Source: a virus. Taken from it: a DNA stretch of 64,000 nucleotides. A program made the position numbers and the translations under genes. Location of the stretch: positions 1 to 64,000 of IMG/VR virus record IMGVR_UViG_3300023174_000078. One strand, written 5' to 3'. A model generated the notes under the pieces. The model did not search any database. It was not told the origin of the DNA and saw only the letters and a list, made by a program, of their open reading frames with translations. Of this stretch, positions 57,082 through 64,000 are shown one piece after another (the first letter of the stretch is position 1; each line of letters opens with the position of its first letter).

Positions 57082-57416
57082 AACCAGAACAACAACGAAT
57101 AGCAATCGCGGAAGCGTGTGGGTGGAAGCAATGTCAGTGGAACGGAGCCTACAATACATACAAGGGCGTTCCACCTGTCCGCCCCTCAGTGTTTCAGGAT
57201 ATTCCCGATTACCTCAACGACCTCAACGCCATGCACGAAGCGGAAAAGGTAATAGCCGGAAGTTTCCAGTGGAACAAGTATACGGAAGTCCTTGCGAATA
57301 TTTGCCATTGGAATAAGAAAAGTCACGATACGAGGACGATGGCGAACATTGTTTGTTCGGCCACCGCATCCCAACGCGCCGAAGCATTCCTTAAAACATT
57401 AGGGCTTTGGAAATAA
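57078..57416 (+). CDS. Conserved phage accessory protein
   Basis: 112 residues from ATG 57078. RIAIAEACGW, PDYLNDLNAMHEAEK and ASQRAEAFLKTLGLWK form the fixed pattern of a family common in environmental phages; its role is unknown. A GAGG site precedes it within the previous gene. Confidence 0.72.
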   Translation: MKPEQQRIAIAEACGWKQCQWNGAYNTYKGVPPVRPSVFQDIPDYLNDLNAMHEAEKVIAGSFQWNKYTEVLANICHWNKKSHDTRTMANIVCSATASQRAEAFLKTLGLWK

Positions 57417-57440
57417 TAATTAACATACACAGTATCCCCC

Positions 57441-57815
57441 ATGAACGAAACACTAGAACCCTACGTTAAGAAGATGTTAGACGGCGGACTCAAAACCGCT
57501 GAAGATGTTGCTAAATTTATTGAAGTACAGACGCCCGAGTTGGGTAAAGAGATCATTGTATGGGGTGCCGCTTCCGAAATGGTGGCACCTATCATCAGCT
57601 TAATAGCTATTGGGTTAACGGTGGTTGTGCATTTTAAATACAAGCGTGCTGACTGGTATTGTGACTGGACGGATGAAATGCCGTTTGCCGTTGCTAATGG
57701 TATATTGTTTCTGATATCGAACATGATATTCTGGGTAAATATCATGGACGTTGTATACCCGCTTGTGGCACCTCGCCTGTTTATCCTTGAAAAGGTTAGT
57801 TCATTAATTAAATAA
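57441..57815 (+). CDS. Small membrane protein, paralogue of next gene
   Basis: 124 residues. Two membrane segments at about residues 49-66 (MVAPIISLIAIGLTVVV) and 82-105 (AVANGILFLISNMIFWVNI). Ends with LVAPRLFILEKVSSLIK, which matches the end of the next protein. Size and two helices fit a holin-like protein, but no lysin gene is in the window. Confidence 0.68.
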   Translation: MNETLEPYVKKMLDGGLKTAEDVAKFIEVQTPELGKEIIVWGAASEMVAPIISLIAIGLTVVVHFKYKRADWYCDWTDEMPFAVANGILFLISNMIFWVNIMDVVYPLVAPRLFILEKVSSLIK

Positions 57816-57819
57816 GCAC

Positions 57820-58248
57820 ATGGCAAATCAAAATACACCGCCTCCGGCAATGGAATCCATTGATCAATTTGTTAATTGGGCTGTAGAGACAGCGCAAGTA
57901 AAAGGTCCCAAGATTGTGGACTGGCTTTATGCCGAGGTACCAGAAGTTGTTGCGCAATTTCTAGCATGGAGCTTTGCGGAAAGTTTCATATCTTTCATTA
58001 CAAGTGCATTCTTTATTTTCATTTATCCTATTTTGTATTTTTACATAGTTAAAAAAATCTATGTGCGATGTGAAGTAGGTAAGATGCGGGATCAGTCAAA
58101 CTTCTGGGGCGGCTGTGGCTTCCTCGGTATCAGTACCTTTGGTATTTCACAAATAGTAAGCTGGAATTCTATTAATTTGACTTGGTTACAGGTTTGGCTT
58201 GCGCCGAAGGTGTTTCTATTGGAAACGTTTGCGAACGTAGTCAAATAA
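57820..58248 (+). CDS. Small membrane protein, paralogue of previous gene
   Basis: 142 residues. Same plan: amphipathic start, membrane segments at about 55-78 (FISFITSAFFIFIYPILYFY) and 95-118, and the closing WLAPKVFLLETFANVVK. The two arose by tandem duplication. Could be a two-component holin-like pair. Confidence 0.68.
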   Translation: MANQNTPPPAMESIDQFVNWAVETAQVKGPKIVDWLYAEVPEVVAQFLAWSFAESFISFITSAFFIFIYPILYFYIVKKIYVRCEVGKMRDQSNFWGGCGFLGISTFGISQIVSWNSINLTWLQVWLAPKVFLLETFANVVK

Positions 58249-58249
58249 C

Positions 58250-58438
58250 ATGAGCATATTTCAGAAACTGATATACAATATATTTCTTAAGGTATTAAAT
58301 CCGTACTTCACCAGACATCCCGGGGCGCTCATACCGATTATGTTCTCGCTGCAGGATCAACTTAAGAAAGCTGGATTTACTGATGAGGAACTGAGCAGAA
58401 TAAGGAAAGCATATGACCGCCGAAAAACATACAGGTAA
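58250..58438 (+). CDS. Small hypothetical protein
   Basis: 62 residues, hydrophobic first half and basic end. It overlaps the next gene by 26 bases. Function unknown. Confidence 0.58.
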   Translation: MSIFQKLIYNIFLKVLNPYFTRHPGALIPIMFSLQDQLKKAGFTDEELSRIRKAYDRRKTYR

Positions 58439-58736
58439 AGTGACGAAATTTTTTGTTTCTCTCACTGCATTTTTAATTATAACTGCAACAGCGTGTGCTT
58501 TTGTTTTTAGTTTGTATTCCGCTGCATACTTGACTGCTCGGCTCAAAGTAAACATCGACACGGGAAGTAAGGAGGAACGCTTAGTAAGGGCTATTGAACA
58601 ACTACCTGATTGCGCGTTAAAAAGTAATTGTTACGTTGTACTAGCCGCTGAATACGGCAAGGACAGTGATGAGTTGAATGACCTGTTAAACGCATATGCG
58701 GAGATGAAATTACAAGATTTGAAAGCGTCACAATGA
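58413..58736 (+). CDS. Membrane-anchored small protein, possibly spanin-like
   Basis: 107 residues. One N-terminal membrane segment (about 13-38, FFVSLTAFLIITATACAFVF) and a C-terminal helical domain with two Cys (CALKSNC). The topology, inner-membrane anchor plus periplasmic helix, is that of an i-spanin or similar; with the two holin-like neighbours it may belong to a lysis cassette. Evidence is positional. Confidence 0.62.
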   Translation: MTAEKHTGKVTKFFVSLTAFLIITATACAFVFSLYSAAYLTARLKVNIDTGSKEERLVRAIEQLPDCALKSNCYVVLAAEYGKDSDELNDLLNAYAEMKLQDLKASQ

Positions 58737-58742
58737 TGCGGT

Positions 58743-59471
58743 ATGCGTGCTTTAAAGATTGAGTTACGGAATTATTGTGTTGAGATTGCTATACATGATT
58801 TGCCAGTGCCTAAAAAAGCGCAGTATCAAGGTGATATTCATGATGCTATGCACAAACAGATCAAAGGTTGGATGGATCCAAATAGGTCCACGCCATGGTA
58901 TGTGTGTGGTAATGTGGGTTACATACATGGAATATTGTTTGATAGTGATTTAGAGGTTGTTGTACGTAATGAGCGTGACGAAGTAATAGACAGCTTTAAG
59001 GGAGCTGATTGTTTTGAGCAGACATTCACAAAATACATATACTCCGCACAGCCATTTAAGTTACACCGTGGGTACACCACAGGTGGAAGAGTTACAGGAA
59101 TGGAAGTGAGGAAAGAAGGAGTAGCTAATTGCCTCATTAAATTACCCGCATACGCTCCCCCGTATTCCCGGGATAGCTTGCATTTATTATTAACGAAGGT
59201 AAGCAACATAGAGTCAGTTGATGAAAATTCATCTTACTATAAACGTGCCCATGCTTTTGTTGTTGATACGGGTGTGCTATCCTACAAAGGATCCGAATTT
59301 AATAATTACTTGATACCTTACGAAACAGACTTACAGGCGACAGAGCAAAAGCAACAACACCTATTTGCGGGCGCGTGGTTGCATGTAAAACCAAAGACAT
59401 ACACCGAAGCCAACCCAAAAGACTGTGATAGTTTGCGTAAATTGTATATTTCTAAAAAAGAATTTGTGTGA
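58743..59471 (+). CDS. Hypothetical protein
   Basis: 242 residues, beta-rich, with no recognised motif. Last gene before a hairpin and a 170-base gap. Function unknown. Confidence 0.7.
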   Translation: MRALKIELRNYCVEIAIHDLPVPKKAQYQGDIHDAMHKQIKGWMDPNRSTPWYVCGNVGYIHGILFDSDLEVVVRNERDEVIDSFKGADCFEQTFTKYIYSAQPFKLHRGYTTGGRVTGMEVRKEGVANCLIKLPAYAPPYSRDSLHLLLTKVSNIESVDENSSYYKRAHAFVVDTGVLSYKGSEFNNYLIPYETDLQATEQKQQHLFAGAWLHVKPKTYTEANPKDCDSLRKLYISKKEFV

Positions 59472-59495
59472 ATAGCAGCTTCAGCATGCGCCTAA

Positions 59496-59531
59496 ATGTC
59501 CGGGGGCCGATTAATTTCTGCTCCCGGACAT
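59496..59531 (+). terminator. Hairpin terminator before the glycan cassette
   Basis: ATGTCCGGG (59496-59504) pairs with CCCGGACAT (59523-59531), followed by ATAATTTG. The A+T-rich stretch 59530-59641 has promoter-like pieces (TATAATTTG twice) but no full copy of the repeated promoter. Confidence 0.65.
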
Positions 59532-59641
59532 ATAATTTGTTTGCGTGTGTATAATTTGTGTTTACTATGCTTTATTAATGGATAGCTAAAAAAGAGGCAT
59601 AAACACTATTAGCGTATAAATATTTAACAGTAATTATTTTA

Positions 59642-60589
59642 ATGTCCGATTCATCTTTTGTTCAATCTTTACAGCAACTAGTCCGCAAGAATGAAGGAAG
59701 ACCTCATTCGCAGGCTGAAGTACTGCGGGAGCTGGATCAGCGTTACTTGGATACATTTAATTTGAGTGTAGAACCATTGGGGAAGAAAAACCTGATTTAC
59801 TTTACTCTTAATTATAATTTAGAGTATATTGATTTATTTATTTATTGTTTGCGTTCTATTGTTAATAAAGACAGACCTGATTTATTTGATTTATTGATTA
59901 TATGTCCTCCTTTGTTTGAAACAACGATTAATGAATTAATTGAGGCGCGTAACATAGACCTGAAAGGATTTAAATTAATGTTTCATCATGTGGATGAAGC
60001 GGTTGATGGTATCGAGGCTTCTATGAATAAACTGAAGATATACCAATTCAAAGATATAAACGCATACGGAAAGATATTATTCCTTGATGTTGATATTATG
60101 GCTGTAGAACCAGTCAGTAATTTATTCAAACTTGATGTAGACCCGAATAAATTACACGCAGCTATTCATTCTACGACCTTGCATTTACATAATACTAAGT
60201 ACCACAGGCTAGTGGATTATGACGCTGGTAAGATGAATGAATTTAGGGATGCTGGTATATATGCCTTTAATGCTGGGCAGTTTTTATTTAACAATAGTGC
60301 GAGGATGCTGCAGCATATGCGTAATGTGGATTGGTTATCCTCCACATGGCCCGGTGAATATTTCTTCGAACAATCTTATTTAAACCACTATTTTAATTGG
60401 TACGGCATTTCTGATATAGACTTGCTAGATAACTGCGTTAAATTCGAGGCTGTCCATTTAAACAATAAAGTAGGATTTAATTGGCAAATTAAATTGAATT
60501 ACTCTATTATACACTTTGCTGGGCATGCATGTGATGCGGGCAAGAAAATAGAATACATTCGTAACTTTCATCTTGAATTAATTAATTAA
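59642..60589 (+). CDS. Glycosyltransferase-like protein (GT-A fold)
   Basis: Transfers a sugar from a nucleotide-sugar donor. 315 residues. The DxD motif is in ILFLDVDIMAVEP (about residues 140-152); a C-terminal SIIHFAGHACDAGKK resembles the HxG region of GT8-type enzymes. NAGQFLFNN and FEQSYLNHYF lie between them as in that class. First gene of a four-gene operon; the next starts 6 bases on. Acceptor unknown. Confidence 0.7.
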   Translation: MSDSSFVQSLQQLVRKNEGRPHSQAEVLRELDQRYLDTFNLSVEPLGKKNLIYFTLNYNLEYIDLFIYCLRSIVNKDRPDLFDLLIICPPLFETTINELIEARNIDLKGFKLMFHHVDEAVDGIEASMNKLKIYQFKDINAYGKILFLDVDIMAVEPVSNLFKLDVDPNKLHAAIHSTTLHLHNTKYHRLVDYDAGKMNEFRDAGIYAFNAGQFLFNNSARMLQHMRNVDWLSSTWPGEYFFEQSYLNHYFNWYGISDIDLLDNCVKFEAVHLNNKVGFNWQIKLNYSIIHFAGHACDAGKKIEYIRNFHLELIN

Positions 60590-60595
60590 TTAATT

Positions 60596-61222
60596 ATGTC
60601 AAACTACATACTATCCCATTGTAACTTTATCCACATTCCTAAATGTGGAGGTTCAGCATTAAATAATACTTTCCATAGGCTAGGTTTAGTTACCGATCCA
60701 GATAAACAGATGTTAAAGGAGCCGCATTACGGACATCTATTCCCATGTCAGATGCCTGAGAGCGAGAATCCGTACTTTGCATTTGTTAGGCATCCTGCTT
60801 CGTGGTGGTTGTCTTATTACCACTTCAACATGAACACAGAACATTCGCGGTTTTCAGCTGCGGAACTCTCCACGACTTCATTTGATGAATGGGTGCGTGA
60901 CTACGGTCCTTTTTGGTTGGGATTTTATTCTAAAATAGTGCAGCGCTATTTGGGCCGCGATCCCAATTTTCCGGCGAGTTCTAAAATAGAGTTAATCGGA
61001 CGCACTGAGTATTTATTCAGTGATTTACGCCGCATCTTTAATGTTATAGGACAACCATACAATTCAAATGTACTGCGTGATTTAATTTCTGGTAAACTTA
61101 AACTAAATGATAAACAGGCAAACAGGCAGGACTATGATCATACAGACATGTCCCAAGCATCCCGGGAAATAATCTTTGAGTGTGAACAACCCGTTTACAG
61201 GATGTTCAGCTATAAAATGTAA
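60596..61222 (+). CDS. PAPS-dependent sulfotransferase
   Basis: Moves sulfate from PAPS to a hydroxyl group, usually on a carbohydrate. 208 residues. FIHIPKCGGSALNNTF (about 11-26) is the 5'-phosphosulfate-binding loop and FAFVRHPASWWLSYY (about 62-76) the 3'-phosphate-binding motif. LIGRTEYLFSDL fits the later part of the fold. Its PAPS could come from the APS-kinase-like gene two positions downstream. Gap to the next gene is 2 bases. Confidence 0.82.
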   Translation: MSNYILSHCNFIHIPKCGGSALNNTFHRLGLVTDPDKQMLKEPHYGHLFPCQMPESENPYFAFVRHPASWWLSYYHFNMNTEHSRFSAAELSTTSFDEWVRDYGPFWLGFYSKIVQRYLGRDPNFPASSKIELIGRTEYLFSDLRRIFNVIGQPYNSNVLRDLISGKLKLNDKQANRQDYDHTDMSQASREIIFECEQPVYRMFSYKM

Positions 61223-61224
61223 TT

Positions 61225-61953
61225 ATGGAAGCATATGATCCGTTATTAATGGGGAATTGGCATCATGATATTGTCATTAATGCTGCTGTTAGAACGCGCG
61301 ATTTATCGCCAGCATACAATGACAGATCTACAACCAGTAAAGAAGGCTTGGCTAAAGAAATAAAGGACATATACGGAGAAGCATTAAAAGATAAGAATGT
61401 ATTGGATATTGCCTGTAATGCGGGCGGTCATTTGTATGCGTTAAACAGATTTGGTATTAATTCCGGGTTTGGCTTTGATGCGCGGTCCTTATGGATACAG
61501 CAAGCGCATTGGTTAAAAAGGAATATAGATATTCCGTGTGATAACCTGACATTCGTGGAAGGTAGCTTTGATGTACTGCAAGACTTTGAAGACAGACATT
61601 TTCATTTGTCTTTGTTTAACGGGATATTCTATCACTTAGCCGATCCTATAACGCAGCTAGCTAAAGTAGCGGAAAAGACATCTGAGTTGCTTGTTATTAA
61701 TACTGCTTATGCGCCTCAGCACTCTGCAGGTCCTCCTGCGTTAATATTCAAAATGGAGGATGCGTCTATTGAAACAGGTTTAAGTGGTCTGGATGGATTA
61801 TCTTGGCTTCCTAGTGGTGAATATGTTCTTTACCGTATTCTTAAACATATGGGCTTTCCATATGCGCAGCTCATGTTCAAAAGTCCTAAGACCAATCGCC
61901 TAGCTGTTATTGCGGCACGCGAGGAAGGTTTACTAACTATTGCTGATGTATGA
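61225..61953 (+). CDS. SAM-dependent methyltransferase
   Basis: 242 residues, class I fold: motif I VLDIACNAGGHLYALNRFG (about 57-75), acidic motif II FGFDAR, motif IV HLSLFNGIFYHLADP, then LLVINTAY. The motif IV sequence, lacking Pro-Pro-Tyr, does not suggest a DNA amino-methyltransferase; a small-molecule or sugar methyltransferase fits better. Overlaps the next gene by 4 bases. Confidence 0.78.
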   Translation: MEAYDPLLMGNWHHDIVINAAVRTRDLSPAYNDRSTTSKEGLAKEIKDIYGEALKDKNVLDIACNAGGHLYALNRFGINSGFGFDARSLWIQQAHWLKRNIDIPCDNLTFVEGSFDVLQDFEDRHFHLSLFNGIFYHLADPITQLAKVAEKTSELLVINTAYAPQHSAGPPALIFKMEDASIETGLSGLDGLSWLPSGEYVLYRILKHMGFPYAQLMFKSPKTNRLAVIAAREEGLLTIADV

Positions 61954-62456
61954 CCCCGCCAGTGCTATGGTTGTATGGTTTATCTGGGAGCGGTAAAACG
62001 ACTGTTTCTCGCTATGCGCAGTATATCATTAACTCGTGGCACGCACCCGTGATTGTATTAGATGCAGATGTATTGAGAAAAGATTACTGGCCTGAGATAG
62101 GATTAACCAAGAGTGCCCGGCTAGAGAATACACGGCGTATCGCTAAATTAGCGAAGACTTATAAAGATCTGAATATTGCTGTATTGGTAGCTGCGTGTGC
62201 GCCGTTCCAGGAACAAAGAGAGGATGTACTTCGTTTATTACCTGACACTAAGTTTGTTTACATGGACACACCATTAGACATATGCCGGGAGCGTAAACCT
62301 TACACATATAAAGATCCGGCGAGATCAGTTACTTCGGTAGAGCACACACCACCCCCTTGGGCAACTATAGACGGTAAACAAGATATCGACTCGATTCTTA
62401 CCGCGACTTCAGTCATCTTAGAGCGATGGCTTCCCTTTCAAATTTCAAGTACCTAG
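61950..62456 (+). CDS. Adenylylsulfate (APS) kinase-like protein
   Basis: Expected to phosphorylate APS to PAPS, the sulfate donor. 168 residues against about 200 for CysC. LYGLSGSGKTTVSRY (P-loop, about 8-22), VLDADVLRKD (LDGD-like), IGLTKSARLENTRRIAKLA and VLVAACAPFQEQREDVLRL follow the CysC order, and PLDICRERKPYTYKDPAR the lid. DAD replaces the usual DGD. A different P-loop kinase remains possible, but the neighbouring sulfotransferase supports this call. Confidence 0.72.
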   Translation: MTPPVLWLYGLSGSGKTTVSRYAQYIINSWHAPVIVLDADVLRKDYWPEIGLTKSARLENTRRIAKLAKTYKDLNIAVLVAACAPFQEQREDVLRLLPDTKFVYMDTPLDICRERKPYTYKDPARSVTSVEHTPPPWATIDGKQDIDSILTATSVILERWLPFQISST

Positions 62457-62478
62457 AGGTACGAACAAACAACAAATA

Positions 62479-62721
62479 ATGAACTCACTGGTTAACTCTG
62501 TACCAGCTTTTAATGGTTGCTTTACGCATCAGATAAAAAGATTTGTATCCTACGGCGTGTTTACGCCTGTAATTCTAGCTTCATCCGCTGCTGTAACTGG
62601 CGATGTTTTAGGAGAGCTGTATAGCAAACTGTTTCAGCTCAGCCCTTTTTTCTCTGAATCACAATTGCAACTGAGACATGTTATTAAAACCAAACTGTAT
62701 GACGACACTGAATACGGGTGA
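62479..62721 (+). CDS. Mini-gene 1 of tandem array
   Basis: 80 residues. Hydrophobic, no family known. It is the first and most divergent of the row of short genes that fills the right end of the window. Overlaps the next start by 23 bases. Confidence 0.55.
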   Translation: MNSLVNSVPAFNGCFTHQIKRFVSYGVFTPVILASSAAVTGDVLGELYSKLFQLSPFFSESQLQLRHVIKTKLYDDTEYG

Positions 62722-62941
62722 ACGTCGCGAATTTGCTGCGTATCACCTACTGTACAAGCGGTCTGTATTTAATACACAAGACGACGTGATTGACCTGTTT
62801 GATATTTTATCAAACTTCACGGATTGCGTGCATGGTGATGTATGGGATGTGATTTTAGTTAATCTACGAACGCCAATATATCAAGCGGCAGGTAGCCATA
62901 TAGCAAATTATGCGTCCGCAATCCTGAATGAGACAATATGA
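62699..62941 (+). CDS. Mini-gene 2 of tandem array
   Basis: 80 residues from ATG 62699. Contains VHGDVWDVILVNLRTPIYQAAG, matching the recurrent pattern V-x-D-x-V-W-x3-I of the array. Coupled to the next gene by ATGA. Confidence 0.6.
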   Translation: MTTLNTGERREFAAYHLLYKRSVFNTQDDVIDLFDILSNFTDCVHGDVWDVILVNLRTPIYQAAGSHIANYASAILNETI

Positions 62942-63150
62942 GAAGAAAAAAAGATTACTTAGGTGATTATGTCGCTGATAGTGTAAACGATATATGTTGG
63001 AGTTGTGTGATACACATTATCACGGATATCATTTTTATGGCGACATCTCGTCCTGTTTACAAGGAAATTTATGGATTTATAGATACACATGTTTCTGATT
63101 CTGTAGGCAATATAGTTCATATAAAAATAAATAATGAATGCGATTTATAA
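62938..63150 (+). CDS. Mini-gene 3 of tandem array
   Basis: 70 residues. SVNDICWSCVIHIITDIIF carries the array pattern, followed by VYKEIYGFIDTHVSDSVGNI. Function unknown. Confidence 0.6.
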   Translation: MRRKKDYLGDYVADSVNDICWSCVIHIITDIIFMATSRPVYKEIYGFIDTHVSDSVGNIVHIKINNECDL

Positions 63151-63180
63151 ATCTGTTAACGCTACGTATAGCCGAAAAAC

Positions 63181-63384
63181 ATGAAAACACTTTCTGATAC
63201 TGTCTGGTCTCAAACTTGGTATTGTATTCACATTTCTATATGGACCTCGATAGGCCGCGCGACTAATGCTGATACGGCGGTTTCTACGCACGAATTTGTT
63301 TCGGACGCAATTTTTGAACCTGTAGCTAAAGCTACTGGCACGCGTTACGTCGATTCAACAATATATGAAATTGTTAAATCCTAA
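63181..63384 (+). CDS. Mini-gene 4 of tandem array
   Basis: 67 residues. SDTVWSQTWYCIHISIWTSI near the N-terminus, then repeated short units with Asp/Val/Ala spacing. Function unknown. Confidence 0.6.
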   Translation: MKTLSDTVWSQTWYCIHISIWTSIGRATNADTAVSTHEFVSDAIFEPVAKATGTRYVDSTIYEIVKS

Positions 63385-63406
63385 AAAACAAATGAGTACA
63401 CACTAA

Positions 63407-63640
63407 ATGATGAATGATAAAACTCTTTATAACTCTATAACGACGCTAGTGTCTGTTTTTGCGCTCGATGGTTTAGAAGATCATGTTTTTAGCGTTACTC
63501 GCGGCTCCTGCGCAGCTAGGTCTGTGTGGATAACTGTTATGCATCAAGTCTTTGACATTACGCACAGGGCTACAGCCGATCCTAATTATGGTATTACCTC
63601 ACGTCTTGCCAAAGTATTAAATAAAAAAATAAATGAGTAA
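63407..63640 (+). CDS. Mini-gene 5 of tandem array
   Basis: 77 residues. AARSVWITVMHQVFDITHRA carries the pattern. Overlaps the next gene by 8 bases. Confidence 0.6.
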   Translation: MMNDKTLYNSITTLVSVFALDGLEDHVFSVTRGSCAARSVWITVMHQVFDITHRATADPNYGITSRLAKVLNKKINE

Positions 63641-63839
63641 TATTTACTACTCTATTTGGACATCTATTTGCGATAATGTCTGTGGTGGCGTGGAGCGCAA
63701 TGGGCTTGACACTTTATGGGATACAGCGCGCTATTCCGTAGAGGATACTGTTTGGTTTGCTATCAGCGCCAATATCTTCGGGATTATGCCCGACGCTGTA
63801 GAAAAAACTATTTGTAACCATCTTTATGCTAAAACTTGA
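63633..63839 (+). CDS. Mini-gene 6 of tandem array
   Basis: 68 residues. YYSIWTSICDNVCGGV and SVEDTVWFAISANIFGI both carry the pattern, so it may be an internal duplication. Overlaps the next gene by 14 bases. Confidence 0.6.
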   Translation: MSNIYYSIWTSICDNVCGGVERNGLDTLWDTARYSVEDTVWFAISANIFGIMPDAVEKTICNHLYAKT

Positions 63840-64000
63840 AAAATCCGTTTCACACTTCGCGCGTATTATGGTTCAGCCCAATATAATTGACCCCGTTAAA
63901 CATAATGCGTGGCAGGCTATTAGTGAGCAAGATTGGGAAGACGTATGGCTAATTCCTGCCGAATCGATATATACCGCCGCACGTAATAACGTGAGTGAGC
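63826..64000 (+). CDS. Mini-gene 7 of tandem array, runs off right edge
   Basis: At least 58 residues from ATG 63826, open to the window end. NAWQAISEQDWEDVWLIPAE again has the D-V-W element. The array evidently continues beyond the window. Confidence 0.55.
   Translation, partial: MLKLEKSVSHFARIMVQPNIIDPVKHNAWQAISEQDWEDVWLIPAESIYTAARNNVSE

Noticed and set aside
1-64000. CRISPR arrays, integrase or attachment sites
   Set aside because: No regularly spaced repeats and no integrase, excisionase or repressor gene were seen; repeats found are promoters, a gene cassette and NUMOD units.

Overview
This window is part of a large double-stranded DNA tailed bacteriophage genome. It carries a terminase large subunit, a portal protein, its own replication and recombination set, pieces of a multisubunit-type RNA polymerase, thymidylate synthase, a tRNA cluster and many short genes of unknown function. 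Almost everything is on the + strand in tight, often overlapping runs. Only the terminase (left edge), a kinase-like gene (7.4-8.1 kb) and a small HNH gene (49.2-49.6 kb) are on the - strand. The host cannot be named. Many start codons lack a clear Shine-Dalgarno sequence and sit behind A-rich stretches, and six near-identical promoter-like elements contain TAAATTTG or TACATTTG, which resembles the Bacteroidota -7 element (TAnnTTTG). Other genes do have good Shine-Dalgarno sites, so a Bacteroidota host is only a weak inference.

Layout. 0-3 kb: terminase (edge, - strand) back to back with two small genes, then thymidylate synthase with an HNH-type endonuclease module inserted in frame. 3-8 kb: probable early genes driven by the repeated promoter, structured non-coding RNA, and the kinase-like gene. 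8-34 kb: replication and recombination: SbcD/SbcC-like nuclease, SF2 helicase, DnaB-type helicase, TOPRIM primase, family A DNA polymerase with a uracil-glycosylase-like N-terminus, a possible ssDNA-binding protein, RecA/UvsX-like recombinase and RecQ-like helicase. 34-48 kb: RNA polymerase beta-subunit fragments split by two small genes, small virion-like genes, portal, MazG-like enzyme, membrane-segment-rich proteins that probably belong to the virion, and a DUF1064-type nuclease. 48-59 kb: tRNAs, homing-endonuclease remnants, short hypothetical genes and small membrane proteins. 59.6-62.5 kb: a four-gene operon of glycosyltransferase, sulfotransferase, methyltransferase and APS-kinase-like enzyme. 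62.5-64 kb: a tandem array of related mini-genes running off the right edge.

How the genes work together. The replication block can supply fork helicase, primase, polymerase, strand exchange and end processing largely without the host. The RNA polymerase fragments suggest phage-directed transcription of some gene class. Three essential genes (DNA polymerase, RNA polymerase beta, portal) carry inteins and a fourth (thyA) carries an endonuclease module without visible splicing signals, so mobile intervening elements have invaded this genome heavily. The most unusual item is the DNA polymerase intein: its homing endonuclease is encoded in a different reading frame that overprints the intein frame, while the intein frame itself stays open throughout. 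The second is the sulfation/glycosylation cassette, which looks able to make PAPS and transfer sulfate to an acceptor, probably a glycan. A third is that all six copies of the repeated promoter are followed at once by a hairpin whose stem sequence differs each time.
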